Shown here one piece after another: positions 23,905 to 33,231 of a stretch of 43,479 nt of DNA. The stretch is taken from NCBI GenBank assembly GCA_013288215.1, contig JABDCI010000011.1, positions 1 to 43,479 on the forward strand, in the 5' to 3' direction. Under the pieces are notes generated by a model. It made no database searches. It saw only the letters and a program-made list of their open reading frames with translations, and was not told the DNA's origin. The position numbers were made by a program, and so were the translations under genes. Position 1 is the first letter of the stretch. Each line of letters opens with the position of its first letter. This stretch comes from Verrucomicrobiota bacterium. GTDB taxonomy: Bacteria; Verrucomicrobiota; Verrucomicrobiia; JABWAM01.

Positions 23905-26193
23905 ATGCCCGATTTGAAATCTCTTTTCTCCCTCAAATACCTCGTGATGGGTATTGCGGGCATGATCCTTCTCAGCCTGTCGCCGTCCGCTTTCGGCGAA
24001 TCCCGGTTCAACAAGGCGACGGCGGGCGCTGAGCATACTTCTGAAATCCCCGTCAAAACGACCGCCGAAAGCATGGATTTTGACCAGAAAAATGGAATGA
24101 TCGTGGCGCACGGCCACGTGGTCGTCACGCACGGCACCACCAAGCTTTTTGCCGACCAGGCGCAAGTGAATACCCAGACAAAACAGGCGCATGCTGAGGG
24201 CCATGTGCGGCTCCAAAAAGGGGAAAAGGAATGGATGATGGATGCGGTCGATTATAACTTCGATACGGGCGCCATGGTTGCCGGCGAATCGCATGGGCAG
24301 CTCGAGCATGGCATTTTTTTTCAATCCAAGTCGCTCGAAAGCGAGGATAAGGATGAATACATCCTCAAAAATTCCTTTCTGACGACCAGTGATTACGAGC
24401 ATCCCGGCTATCGGTTGCAGGCAGGGACGATCCTCGTCTATCCCCATAACCGCGCGGTGTTCCACGACCTGGTGCTTTACCTCGGAAAGATTCCGGTCTT
24501 TTATTTTCCCTATCTTGTTTATCCCCTCGACGATTCCGCCGACGAAGGTCTCAATACCGGCACCCAGGTGCAGACAGGGCGCAAGGGCCGGTGGGGCTTG
24601 TTCGTTTTGAATTCGTACACGACGCGCCTTAGCGACGAAGTGCGCCCCACCTATCGCCTGGATTATCGCCAGCAACAAGGGGTGGCAGGCGGCGTCGATG
24701 TGCGTTACAAGGCGGGTGAACGCAAGGATACTGATAAGGGCCAAGAATTCGAGCCCAACGTCAAGGGCAAGATATCGGCCTATTATGCGGACGATCAGAA
24801 AGCGGCCGAGACGGGAGAGACCGCTGTGGTGACAAGCACTTCCGACACCCAGCAGGTTATTCCCCGCGAGCGTTATCAAATTCGCGTTTCACAGCGCGCG
24901 GAACTCACGGATGAAGTTTACACCAAGTTGAAGGTCGACAAGCTCAGCGACCCGAACTTGCTCATGGATTTTTTTGAGAAGGAATACCAAACTGACCCGC
25001 AGCCCGACAATTTTGCGGAGCTCACGAAATGGTCGCCCAACACCACGCTCAGCATCCTGGCTCGCCCGAGTGTGAATAATTTTTATACGACCACGGAGCG
25101 TTTGCCTGAAGTGGATTATGATTTTAAACGTCAATCGCTCTGGGGCAGCCCGATTTTTTACGAAGGCGAAAATTCAGCGGCTTATCTCTCGAAGGATTTT
25201 GCGAGCACCGATGGATCGAATAATTATCATACGACGCGTTACGACAGCTTTCATCAGATACTTTATCCAAAACAATATTTTGGCTGGTTGAACTTCACGC
25301 CGAATGTTGGCGGTCGCGCGACCTATTACGATGAATCGCTCGTCAATGCCAATCAACCCAATGCGATGAGGACTGTTTTCAATACAGGTTTTGAGGCGGG
25401 CTTCAAAGCGAGCCGCACATGGAAGGATGTCCAAGACAAGCAGTGGGAGATCGACGGATTGCGCCATATCGTCGAACCAAGCATCAGTTACGGGTTCGTT
25501 GCGCGCCCGAACTACGGCCCCTCCGAGCTCGAGCAGTTTGATGTCGAACACTCCAGTTTCGGGGTCGACGAGAACCTCCCCCCCATCACGTTCCCTCAAT
25601 ACACAGGAGTCGACTCGATTGACTCGAGCAATGTGTTTCGCCCCGGGATTCGGCAGCGGCTTCAGACGCGTCGCGATGGAACGTCCTGGGATCTGGCGGA
25701 CCTGAACATCTATAAGGATATTTTTGTGGATAAGAAGGATGGGGAAAATGCGTTTTCCGATGTCTTCACCGAATTTGAGGCCAAGCCGGTCCGATGGCTC
25801 ACATTGGATTGGAGAAGCAGATACGATTACCAAAACGACCAAATCCGCGAATCGTCGACGGGTTTGACGGTTTACAAGGCCAAGGTCTGGCAGGTGCGGG
25901 TGTCGCACGACTATTTCCGGGATGTGGGCGACCAGATGGCATTGCAATGGTCATGGGCCATGAGCGAAGACTGGGCAGTCCGCACCCTGCAACGGTTCGA
26001 TCCCAGGACGGGCAGCCTCTCCGAACAATCCTACGCCCTGGATCGAGACTTGCATTCGTGGATTGCCAGCGTCAGCGTGGACGAGTTGCGGCCCCAAAAT
26101 CTCGCACCTGACTGGCGCTTCTGGATAAGTTTTACGCTCAAGGCATTTCCTGAGATGGAATTTGATTCGCGCCAGATCGGCGGGAATCATTGA
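23905..26193 (+). CDS. lptD: LPS-assembly outer membrane protein LptD
   Basis: This 762-residue protein has a signal peptide (LVMGIAGMILLSLSPSAFG). It then has an OstA/LptA-like N-terminal domain at about residues 50-155 (TAESMDFDQKNGMIVAHGHV, LFADQAQVNTQTKQAHAEG) and a long beta-barrel region. The family signature FYFPYLVYPL is present near residue 205. LptD inserts LPS into the outer leaflet with the lipoprotein LptE. The protein contains no cysteine at all, so it cannot form the disulfides used to mature E. coli LptD. A TTG five codons earlier (23890) is an alternative start. ugd follows after 22 bases. Confidence 0.88.
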   Translation: MPDLKSLFSLKYLVMGIAGMILLSLSPSAFGESRFNKATAGAEHTSEIPVKTTAESMDFDQKNGMIVAHGHVVVTHGTTKLFADQAQVNTQTKQAHAEGHVRLQKGEKEWMMDAVDYNFDTGAMVAGESHGQLEHGIFFQSKSLESEDKDEYILKNSFLTTSDYEHPGYRLQAGTILVYPHNRAVFHDLVLYLGKIPVFYFPYLVYPLDDSADEGLNTGTQVQTGRKGRWGLFVLNSYTTRLSDEVRPTYRLDYRQQQGVAGGVDVRYKAGERKDTDKGQEFEPNVKGKISAYYADDQKAAETGETAVVTSTSDTQQVIPRERYQIRVSQRAELTDEVYTKLKVDKLSDPNLLMDFFEKEYQTDPQPDNFAELTKWSPNTTLSILARPSVNNFYTTTERLPEVDYDFKRQSLWGSPIFYEGENSAAYLSKDFASTDGSNNYHTTRYDSFHQILYPKQYFGWLNFTPNVGGRATYYDESLVNANQPNAMRTVFNTGFEAGFKASRTWKDVQDKQWEIDGLRHIVEPSISYGFVARPNYGPSELEQFDVEHSSFGVDENLPPITFPQYTGVDSIDSSNVFRPGIRQRLQTRRDGTSWDLADLNIYKDIFVDKKDGENAFSDVFTEFEAKPVRWLTLDWRSRYDYQNDQIRESSTGLTVYKAKVWQVRVSHDYFRDVGDQMALQWSWAMSEDWAVRTLQRFDPRTGSLSEQSYALDRDLHSWIASVSVDELRPQNLAPDWRFWISFTLKAFPEMEFDSRQIGGNH

Positions 26194-26215
26194 GGTGATT
26201 TGGGGGTTTGTTTTT

Positions 26216-27511
26216 ATGAAAGTGACTCTTGTTGGTTCAGGTTATGTGGGGCTTGTGACGGGGGCTTGTTTTGCAGACAAGGGTCATTCTGTCATTTGTG
26301 TCGACAACGATGCGAAGAAGGTTGACATGCTTCGGGAGGGTTCCATTCCCATTTACGAGCCGGGCCTCGAAGAGCTGGTGAAACGCAATGTTTCAGCGGG
26401 CCGGCTCAAATTCACCTCGAACACCGAGGAGGGTGTTGAGCACGGCCAGATTGTATTCATTGCCGTTCCCACGCCGCCGTATGAGGACGGATCCGTGGAT
26501 TTGAGTTTTATGGAAGCGGTCGCCCGCGCCATTGCGGGCTGTCTTCGGAAATATACGATCATTGTGGACAAGAGTACCGTTCCCGTGAAAACAGGCGAAA
26601 AGGTCGCAGAGACGATCCGTCGCTATAACAAGCAGAAAGCTGATTTTGATGTGGTCTCCAATCCGGAGTTTCTTCGAGAGGGATCCGCAATCGAAGATTT
26701 GATGAATCCGGACCGGATTGTGGTGGGGGTGATGAATGAGCGTCCGGTTCCTTTTTTGCGGGAATTGTATGCTCCGTTTGCCTGTCCTCATTTCATTGTC
26801 ACCGACATCAACTCCGCGGAGCTGATCAAACATGCCTCCAATTCCTTCTTAGCGCTTAAAATCTCCTATGCGAACGCCCTCTCTGTGATTTGCGAGGCGT
26901 CTGGTGCGGACGTGGAAGAGGTTGTCAACGGAATGGGCTTTGATAAGCGCATCGGGCGTCACTTTCTCAATGCCGGCATCGGATATGGCGGCTCGTGCTT
27001 CCCGAAGGATCTTTCCTCTTTCATTAAGATCGGGGAACAACTTGGTTACGAATTCCGCATTCTGAAGGAAGTGCAGCAGATCAATGCCGATGTCCTCCGC
27101 CGGTTCATCAATAAATTACGCGACGAGCTTTGGGTATTGAAGGACAAAACGGTGGGCGTGCTCGGCTTGGCGTTTAAACCGAACACAGACGACATTCGTA
27201 GCGCTCCCGCCATCGAGATCATTCGGATCATTCAAGAGGAGGGAGCCCACGTTCGAGCGTACGATCCTCAGGCTATGGGAAAGGCAGCGGCCATCCTCAA
27301 GAATGTGAAGATGTGCCAGGATGCGTATGAAGCGGCAAAAGGTTGCGACGCATTGATGATTGTCACGGAATGGGATGAATTTCGGAAACTCGACCTCGCT
27401 CGTCTCAAATCTGAGCTTGCCCATCCTCTCGTGCTCGACGGTCGGAATCTTTTTAATCCCGAGGAAATGGCCGCTCAAGGGTTTACCTATAAATCAGTGG
27501 GACGGCCCTGA
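26216..27511 (+). CDS. ugd: UDP-glucose 6-dehydrogenase
   Basis: This 431-residue NAD-dependent enzyme oxidises UDP-glucose to UDP-glucuronate. The Rossmann motif GSGYVGLVTG is at residues 7-16, the catalytic Cys is C261 in GYGGSCFPKD, and the hinge motif LAFKPNTDDIRSAP is intact. The frame opens at 26162 inside lptD, but the Rossmann strand begins at the ATG at 26216. It is tightly linked to lptD and to the CPBP protease gene (14-base gap). The product may feed LPS or capsule sugars. Confidence 0.95.
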   Translation: MKVTLVGSGYVGLVTGACFADKGHSVICVDNDAKKVDMLREGSIPIYEPGLEELVKRNVSAGRLKFTSNTEEGVEHGQIVFIAVPTPPYEDGSVDLSFMEAVARAIAGCLRKYTIIVDKSTVPVKTGEKVAETIRRYNKQKADFDVVSNPEFLREGSAIEDLMNPDRIVVGVMNERPVPFLRELYAPFACPHFIVTDINSAELIKHASNSFLALKISYANALSVICEASGADVEEVVNGMGFDKRIGRHFLNAGIGYGGSCFPKDLSSFIKIGEQLGYEFRILKEVQQINADVLRRFINKLRDELWVLKDKTVGVLGLAFKPNTDDIRSAPAIEIIRIIQEEGAHVRAYDPQAMGKAAAILKNVKMCQDAYEAAKGCDALMIVTEWDEFRKLDLARLKSELAHPLVLDGRNLFNPEEMAAQGFTYKSVGRP

Positions 27512-27525
27512 CGGGCTGGAATGTT

Positions 27526-28431
27526 ATGCGGCCGGTGGCACGATTCGTCTTCCTTCTGGCCGGCTGCACCGTCCTGGCAGTGGTGCTGTCACCCTGGCTT
27601 TATATGGGTGTGCAGGCAATGGCTGCCGCAAAGGTTCCGTTCGCGGCCTACCTCGCGCGACATCCGTTTCATCGTTATTTCAATCGCATGTTCCAGGTGA
27701 GCATGGGTGTCACACTTCCGTTTCTCCTTTATCGCAGCGGATTTTTGTCGTTCAAGGCGCTTGGGTTGCGTTCCTCTCAGGCATGCCGCGAACTGGCGTT
27801 CGGAGCCGGATCAAGCCTCATGATCTTCGCCCTTTATGGCGCGACGCTCCTCCTTGCGGGCTTGTATGATCGGTTATCCTTCTATAGTGGAATCCCGTGG
27901 GGCTGGATCTTCGGGCGCATCTTCCTGACGTCCGTTCTCGTGGCTTTCTTTGAAGAACTTTTTTTTCGTGGCTACCTCTACCCGCTTTTCAAGCAATCGA
28001 TGCCGCGAGCTCTGGCAATCGGAATCAACGCCGTTTTCTTCGCAATCGTCCATTACATCAAACCCGAGCGTTCCGAGGACCTCGACTCGGTTCACTGGGA
28101 TTCGGGCTTTCGCATGCTCGGCCTTGCCGCGGAACATTTAAGTCATCTTTCGGAAATGATAGGGGGCATCGTGGTTCTGATCACCATCGCTTCCATGCTT
28201 TGTTGGAGTCTCGATCGGACGAGGTCTCTCTATGTGGCCATTGGACTGCATGCCGGATGGATCTTCGCCCTCCAATGGCATGCGGAAGCGATGCGTCCGC
28301 ACGTCTCTTGGCCGGTTTGGGTTTTGGGTGGCGGCGATTTGAGTCAGGGAGTGATTGCGGTTCTTCCGCTCTTTTTGCAGTGGTTGCTCCTCAATAAATG
28401 GCTGCCCCGAAAGCATCCCTTTTCAGCATAA
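27526..28431 (+). CDS. CPBP-family intramembrane metalloprotease
   Basis: This 301-residue multipass membrane protein has the CPBP (Abi/Rce1-like) signature. The motifs are E143-E144-x-x-x-R148 in FFEELFFRGYL, H176 in AIVHY and H242 in GLHAGW, which together supply the putative metal site. Several hydrophobic helices flank the motifs. Substrates of bacterial CPBP proteins are mostly unknown; some act on bacteriocins or prenylated or signal proteins. It is the third gene of the lptD-ugd-CPBP unit. Confidence 0.85.
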   Translation: MRPVARFVFLLAGCTVLAVVLSPWLYMGVQAMAAAKVPFAAYLARHPFHRYFNRMFQVSMGVTLPFLLYRSGFLSFKALGLRSSQACRELAFGAGSSLMIFALYGATLLLAGLYDRLSFYSGIPWGWIFGRIFLTSVLVAFFEELFFRGYLYPLFKQSMPRALAIGINAVFFAIVHYIKPERSEDLDSVHWDSGFRMLGLAAEHLSHLSEMIGGIVVLITIASMLCWSLDRTRSLYVAIGLHAGWIFALQWHAEAMRPHVSWPVWVLGGGDLSQGVIAVLPLFLQWLLLNKWLPRKHPFSA

Positions 28432-28523
28432 GGGAATGGGTGCCGCTGGCCTTCACAAAAGGGCCTGACGTTAAACCGGAACCTCTCCAAAGACCAGGTG
28501 GAGGGGGGTGGGAGCCGGTTCAA

Positions 28524-28545
28524 AAGCGGGGAAAAGCCCCCGCTT
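28524..28545 (+). promoter_or_regulatory. GC-rich hairpin upstream of accD
   Basis: AAGCGGGG and CCCCGCTT pair perfectly (8 bp) around a 6-base loop. GGTGGA at 28498-28503 can pair with TCCACC at 28545-28550, so a larger branched structure is possible. No T-run follows. It sits between the CPBP gene stop and accD and may be a terminator remnant or a leader element. Confidence 0.35.
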
Positions 28546-28654
28546 CCACCGTCAGGGAAGGATGAGATCCGTGCTTGTTTTGACCCCGACGAAAGGCTAG
28601 AAATAGCAGGATATGGTACCCTTGAGTATACCCGCTCAAACGCCCTCACCTTTC

Positions 28655-29545
28655 ATGCTTACCCCTATTCCCCCGGAAGATGGCCCCAAGCTGCCGAAAC
28701 CACCGGCTGGCAAGGTCTTCGACAGGCCGCCGGAGGTTACCAGCCGAGCCAAAAAAAAGGATATTCCGGAAGGAATGTGGACCCGTTGCAAGGATTGCGG
28801 GGAGATGATCACGAACAAGGAGTTAGAGACGCTCTTTAAGGTTTGTCCCAAATGCCAATATCATTTTTCCTGCACCGCTAAAGAGCGCCTCGCTTGGGTG
28901 ACTGACGAGGGGACATTTGAGGAAATGGACGCAAATCTGGTTTCGGTCGACCTCCTGAAATTTAAAGGGGTGGCGGCTTATACGGACAAATTGAAAGCTT
29001 ACCAAAAGGAGACAGGGCTTAAGGATGCCGTGATCACAGGTTTTGGCGATATTGAAGGGCATCCGTGCGGACTTGCCGTCATGGATTTCGGTTTTCTCGC
29101 CGCAAGCATGGGGTCTGTTGTGGGCGAAAAAATCACGCGGGTTTTTGAAAGGTCCACCAAAAAGAAGCTGCCGATCGTTGCGATTTGCGCTTCAGGAGGC
29201 GCCCGCATGTACGAGGGAATGTTTAGCTTGATGCAAATGGCGAAGACCAGCGCGGCTTTGGCACGGCATGCGCAGGCCAATCTTCCTTATATCGCCGTCC
29301 TGACGAATCCCACGATGGCGGGCGTCATGGCGAGCTTCGCCTCGCTGGGAGATGTCATTATGGCTGAGCCCCAATCGATGATCGGTTTTGCCGGCGCGCG
29401 TGTGATTCGGGAAACGACCCGGGAGGAGTTGCCGAAAGGATTTCAAACCGCCGAGTTTCTGCTGGAGCGCGGGTTGCTCGACATGATTGTGCATCGTAAG
29501 CAGATGAAGTCCACCTTGGCGTCCTTGTTGGAATTCATGGCTTAG
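28655..29545 (+). CDS. accD: Acetyl-CoA carboxylase carboxyltransferase subunit beta
   Basis: This 296-residue subunit transfers the carboxyl group from biotin to acetyl-CoA together with AccA. The N-terminal zinc ribbon is C45-x-x-C48 and C64-x-x-C67 (MWTRCKDCGE, KVCPKCQYH). The crotonase-like core has the oxyanion loop ICASGGARMYEGM. An in-frame ATG at 28613 would add 14 residues; neither start has a good Shine-Dalgarno. folC follows after 17 bases, a common accD-folC arrangement. Confidence 0.95.
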   Translation: MLTPIPPEDGPKLPKPPAGKVFDRPPEVTSRAKKKDIPEGMWTRCKDCGEMITNKELETLFKVCPKCQYHFSCTAKERLAWVTDEGTFEEMDANLVSVDLLKFKGVAAYTDKLKAYQKETGLKDAVITGFGDIEGHPCGLAVMDFGFLAASMGSVVGEKITRVFERSTKKKLPIVAICASGGARMYEGMFSLMQMAKTSAALARHAQANLPYIAVLTNPTMAGVMASFASLGDVIMAEPQSMIGFAGARVIRETTREELPKGFQTAEFLLERGLLDMIVHRKQMKSTLASLLEFMA

Positions 29546-29562
29546 CAACCTGTGAGCGGGCC

Positions 29563-30792
29563 ATGTCCGAATCGCATCTGTCCGCCCTGGAAGATCTCTT
29601 CGCCCGGCGTCACTTGGGGGTAAAATTTTCCCTAGATCGCATGGTCGCGCTTTGCCGGACCCTGGGTGAGCCTCAAAAACGTCTTAAGTTCATTCATATT
29701 GCCGGCACGAATGGCAAGGGTTCCGTGGCCGCCATGATTGCGGCCATACTTCAGGAAGGGGGCAGTCGCACGGGCCTTTACACATCACCGCATCTCGTGC
29801 GCTATCATGAACGCTTTCGAATCCAGGGTTTGGATATCCCCGACGAGGCTTTGGACCGCTTCCTCGCGCAAATCATGGCGTGCGTGCGCGAGGAAACTTT
29901 CTTCGAGATCACGACGATGCTTGCGCTCTCTTGGTTTGCGGAGGAAAAAGTAGAATGGGTGGTTTGGGAAACAGGATTGGGAGGAAGACTGGATGCGACA
30001 AATGTCGTGACTCCCGAAGTCGCGATCATCACGCACATCGGTTTCGATCACATGGCTTTCCTTGGAAACTCGCTTGAGGAAATCGCTGAGGAAAAAGCTG
30101 GCATCATCAAACCAGGCAAGCCGGTGATCACTCCCGAACAACCGGAGGTCATCCTGCAGCAACTACGCGCCAAAGCCGTTCAATGGGGTGCCCCGCTTAA
30201 GGTCATTTCAGCCGCACAGCTCGGTGAATTTGAATCTCCGCTCCCTGGCATGCACCAAATGTGGAATGCAGCGCTCGCCGTGGCCGCAGTCCGCGAGGTT
30301 TGTCCCGGCCTGGAAGCTTCGACCATCCGTCGAGGGCTGGCCAGGACTCGGTGGCCGGGGCGTTGTCAGCGGATCGAAAGAAAAGATAGACCTCCTGTGC
30401 TGCTGGATGGAGCGCACAACGTTCTGGGAGCGGAAGCGCTCGCAGGTGAAATTTTAAAAACATGGGGCAAGAGGAAGGTGACGCTCATTTTCGGTGCGCT
30501 TGCCGACAAACCCGTTCAAGGAATGGCTGCGATCCTGAGGCCATGTGCGGCAGAGGTTTTTCTGGTTCCGGTTCTGAGCGAACGTTCCTGTCCGCCCGCC
30601 GATCTGATTAAAAATTTCCCAAATGCCAGATCGTTTGATTCTTTCGCAGAGGGATTGGACGCCGCAGACCAGCGAGAGAGGCCGATTGTGGTGACAGGCT
30701 CTCTCTTCCTCGTGGGGGAAGCATTGCAGGAACTCTTAGGCAGCACGGGATCGCGACATCCGGCCGAATTATTTACCGCTTGTCGGGTGTAG
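29563..30792 (+). CDS. folC: Bifunctional folylpolyglutamate/dihydrofolate synthase
   Basis: This 409-residue Mur-ligase-fold enzyme adds glutamate to folates and may join dihydropteroate to glutamate. The P-loop is HIAGTNGKGSVAAM (K52), followed by YTSPHLVRYHERFRI and the central WETGLGGRLDATN. The C-terminal domain carries LLDGAHN. The last 20 bases overlap the end of the convergent small membrane protein gene at 30773. Confidence 0.95.
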   Translation: MSESHLSALEDLFARRHLGVKFSLDRMVALCRTLGEPQKRLKFIHIAGTNGKGSVAAMIAAILQEGGSRTGLYTSPHLVRYHERFRIQGLDIPDEALDRFLAQIMACVREETFFEITTMLALSWFAEEKVEWVVWETGLGGRLDATNVVTPEVAIITHIGFDHMAFLGNSLEEIAEEKAGIIKPGKPVITPEQPEVILQQLRAKAVQWGAPLKVISAAQLGEFESPLPGMHQMWNAALAVAAVREVCPGLEASTIRRGLARTRWPGRCQRIERKDRPPVLLDGAHNVLGAEALAGEILKTWGKRKVTLIFGALADKPVQGMAAILRPCAAEVFLVPVLSERSCPPADLIKNFPNARSFDSFAEGLDAADQRERPIVVTGSLFLVGEALQELLGSTGSRHPAELFTACRV

Positions 30793-31171
30793 GAATCGGA
30801 GGAGGCGCCTTTTGGACTGGCGGCGGAGCCGGAACGAAATTGATCGTCACTCCGTATTTCTGAAGAATAGGTCGGACGTCGGGATGTTGAAGGCTGAACG
30901 CAGCGACGTCCTGGACCAGGTTGCTGACAACACCGTTCACTTGTTGCACGGCTTGAATCTGGTTATAAATCTGTGTTTTTTGGAACATCAGGACGCCGTT
31001 CTCCTTCATCAGGAAGGCATTGAAACTCACGCTTGCAAGGAGTACTGCAAACGCGATGACGACGACCACTTTCCATAGATTTTCGACAGAATCCTGGTTG
31101 TCCGATGGCCCGGCAAGCGGATTCGCCTGGTGCGCCGAAGGGTCAGATTTGTCGAAGCTTTCCATGGCCAT
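30773..31171 (-). CDS. Small membrane protein with proline-rich tail (paralog 2)
   Basis: This 132-residue protein of unknown function has a hydrophilic N-terminus and one membrane segment at about 33-52 (VVVVIAFAVLLASVSFNAFL). A helical stretch follows, then the block RPILQKYGVTINFVPAPPP and a proline-rich end. It is a clear paralog of the gene directly upstream: both share membrane segment, Gln-rich helix, LQKYG(V/A)T and a proline tail. The start ATG shares one base with the stop of the upstream gene (TAATG at 31173-31169). The 3' end overlaps folC by 20 bases. It lies downstream of rho. Confidence 0.65.
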   Translation of the reverse strand: MAMESFDKSDPSAHQANPLAGPSDNQDSVENLWKVVVVIAFAVLLASVSFNAFLMKENGVLMFQKTQIYNQIQAVQQVNGVVSNLVQDVAAFSLQHPDVRPILQKYGVTINFVPAPPPVQKAPPPIPTPDKR

Positions 31172-31482
31172 TAGCGATGCGGGGGGGGTGCCAGCGCGGG
31201 AGGAGGGATTGGCTGGGGTGCGGGAGGCGGAGTAGCGCCATATTTTTGCAAAACGCCAAAAATGGCGGGCTGGCGTTGGCCATAGCCGGCCAATTCATTC
31301 ATGAGATTCTGCGCGATCGACTGAATCTGAGCCAGGGGAGGCAGGGCTGCCGCCTTATTCCGCAACATCTCCAACTCCTGATAAATCATGAGTTGCTGAA
31401 AGACAAAGAAGGCGTTGAACAAAACACTGATGACGAGCAAAAATGAAGCCAGCCAAGAGAGGTTGGACAGCTTGCTATTCAT
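31171..31482 (-). CDS. Small membrane protein with proline-rich tail (paralog 1)
   Basis: This 103-residue protein of unknown function has an N-terminal membrane segment (about 9-28, WLASFLLVISVLFNAFFVF) and a Leu/Gln-rich helix that could be a coiled coil. It then has GVLQKYGATPPPAPQPIPP and a proline-rich tail. It is coupled to the next gene by TAATG. The topology suggests a bitopic protein with an extracytoplasmic proline-rich arm. rho lies 169 bases upstream on the same strand, so it may be part of the rho transcript. Confidence 0.65.
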   Translation of the reverse strand: MNSKLSNLSWLASFLLVISVLFNAFFVFQQLMIYQELEMLRNKAAALPPLAQIQSIAQNLMNELAGYGQRQPAIFGVLQKYGATPPPAPQPIPPPALAPPPHR

Positions 31483-31575
31483 TTGGGCCGCAAACTACGG
31501 TTTTTCAGATGGAGGGTCAATGTTAAACGGTTCGGCGCGAGGGCATGGAAAAGAAAGGAAACTCCTGGGGATCAT

Positions 31576-31600
31576 AAGCTTTAGGTCCTTCTAAAGGCTT
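31576..31600 (-). terminator. Possible rho terminator
   Basis: On the plus strand AAG-CTTTAG (31576-31584) pairs with CTAAAG-(G)-CTT (31591-31600), giving nine base pairs with one bulged base. It lies 52 bases past the rho stop. The stretch that follows on the minus strand is only moderately T-rich, so termination may be partial and allow reading into the two small membrane protein genes. Confidence 0.35.
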
Positions 31601-31651
31601 CTTCCTTTCGAAAATCCCTGTTTCACGCCCCACGTCGATCTTTTTTCCCTC

Positions 31652-33004
31652 TCACACTTTGGCAAGCATGTTCAGCAGTTCGCTGTTGGCCTTGGTCTTC
31701 TGCATTGCTCGGACGATGCTTTCCGTCGCTTCGATCGGATTTCTGCCGGCCAGCTCGCGCCGGAGAAGGTGCACCTTGCTCAGCACATCGGCGGGGAGAA
31801 GTTTCTCCTCTTTGCGGGTGCCCGATTTGTAAAGATCAATGGCGGGGAAGATGCGGCGTTCCGCCATGCCCCGGTCCAGCACAAGCTCCATATTGCCGGT
31901 GCCTTTGAATTCCTGAAAGATCAAATCGTCCATCCGGCTGCCGGTTTCGACGAGAATCGTTGCCAGAATCGTGAGACTTCCTCCTTCTTCGGCATTGCGG
32001 GCAGCAGCGAAGATTTTGCGCGGGATTTCCATGGCACGGGAATCCAAACCCCCTGACATCGTGCGTCCGCTGTTGCTGCCGTAGTTGTTGAATGCGCGTG
32101 CGACACGGGTCAGAGAATCCATGAGGATGACGACATCTTTGCCGAACTCTACCTTGCGCTTGGCCATTTCGATGACCAGTTTCGGGATGCGTACATGGCT
32201 TTTGAGATCCTCGTCGTTGGACGAAGCGAATACTTGGCCCTTGGTCGAACGCTGGAAATCTGTCACTTCCTCGGGGCGTTCATCCACGAGCATCACCATC
32301 AAATCCACTTCAGGATGGTTTGTGCTGATGGAGTTGGCGATCTGCTTGAGGAGAACCGTTTTTCCGGATCTGGGAGGCGCCACGATGAGGCCACGCGTCC
32401 CCTTGCCGATAGGGCAGAAGAGGTCGAGGCAGCGGGTTGCGACGGTGGTGGCGTCCGTTTCCAAATGGAAAGGTTCAATGGGATCGATGACGGTCAGCGA
32501 ATTGAAAAGAGGGGTCTTCTTATAACGCTCCAATTTTTGGCCATTAATCTTGGTGATGTTTAAGATTTCATAGCCGCCACGATTCGTTGGCACCATTTCG
32601 CCTTCGAGATGGAGGCCTTCGCGCAAGCCGAGTTCACGCACCACGTTGGGGTTCACGAATACGTCATCCTTGGAGGGTTGGTAATTTTTGGCCTCCTGCC
32701 GGAGAAATCCGAATCCTTTGTCCGACAACTCGAGAATTCCGCGTGTCAACGGATATTCTTTCTTGGGGACCGGTTCACGGCCTGGAGGAGCGTTTTGGAC
32801 GATCGGTTGGGTAACATCGGTGGTGCCGTTGTTTTCGATGGGTTGACTTACCTGCTTTTCCATACTTGAGACTGTTGTTGGTTCTGTGGGTTCGGTATCC
32901 GGTCTCCGAACAATGCGGGTTTTTTTCATTGAATCCCGTAACTTCCTAAATGCGCTGAGGTTGGTGTCCGTACTTCGCCTCCTGGGATCTTCGAATCCTG
33001 GCAT
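31652..33004 (-). CDS. rho: Transcription termination factor Rho
   Basis: This 450-residue hexameric RNA helicase ends transcription. The cold-shock RNA-binding domain begins at about 88 ([15 protein letters not shown]), Walker A is APPRSGKT (K215), and Walker B is [11 protein letters not shown]; the Q- and R-loops follow. The first 85 residues are hydrophilic, Pro/Thr/Glu-rich and probably disordered. The usual N-terminal helical Rho_N domain is not recognisable. A TGA directly precedes the ATG at 33004, so the frame cannot extend. In-frame ATGs at 32929 and 32863 are alternative starts. Confidence 0.96.
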   Translation of the reverse strand: MPGFEDPRRRSTDTNLSAFRKLRDSMKKTRIVRRPDTEPTEPTTVSSMEKQVSQPIENNGTTDVTQPIVQNAPPGREPVPKKEYPLTRGILELSDKGFGFLRQEAKNYQPSKDDVFVNPNVVRELGLREGLHLEGEMVPTNRGGYEILNITKINGQKLERYKKTPLFNSLTVIDPIEPFHLETDATTVATRCLDLFCPIGKGTRGLIVAPPRSGKTVLLKQIANSISTNHPEVDLMVMLVDERPEEVTDFQRSTKGQVFASSNDEDLKSHVRIPKLVIEMAKRKVEFGKDVVILMDSLTRVARAFNNYGSNSGRTMSGGLDSRAMEIPRKIFAAARNAEEGGSLTILATILVETGSRMDDLIFQEFKGTGNMELVLDRGMAERRIFPAIDLYKSGTRKEEKLLPADVLSKVHLLRRELAGRNPIEATESIVRAMQKTKANSELLNMLAKV

Positions 33005-33231
33005 TCACCGCAAGGGCGGAGAAGGGCTAGTGAGGTTTCCCCGAGACCTTTCGTATCAGTAAAACCTTGGCTCAGAGGCCATTCCGAAGAGCGACAATGA
33101 TTAATGTTTGCCAGAATGAGGAAAAAAACAAGCTTTTTTTAAACTTAATTTGGGGTTCGGCACCCATGGCAAGGGAGATGGACAAATCCACAACTGGGCA
33201 AAGGGCAGGGGTTGTCCTCGTGCGTTTTCAG

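Noticed and set aside
23860..24879. Minus-strand 339-codon open frame opposite the lptD start
   Set aside because: It lies opposite the LptD signal peptide and OstA domain, which are clearly coding on the plus strand.
25174..25947. Minus-strand 257-codon open frame opposite lptD
   Set aside because: It is antisense to the beta-barrel region and shows no family features.
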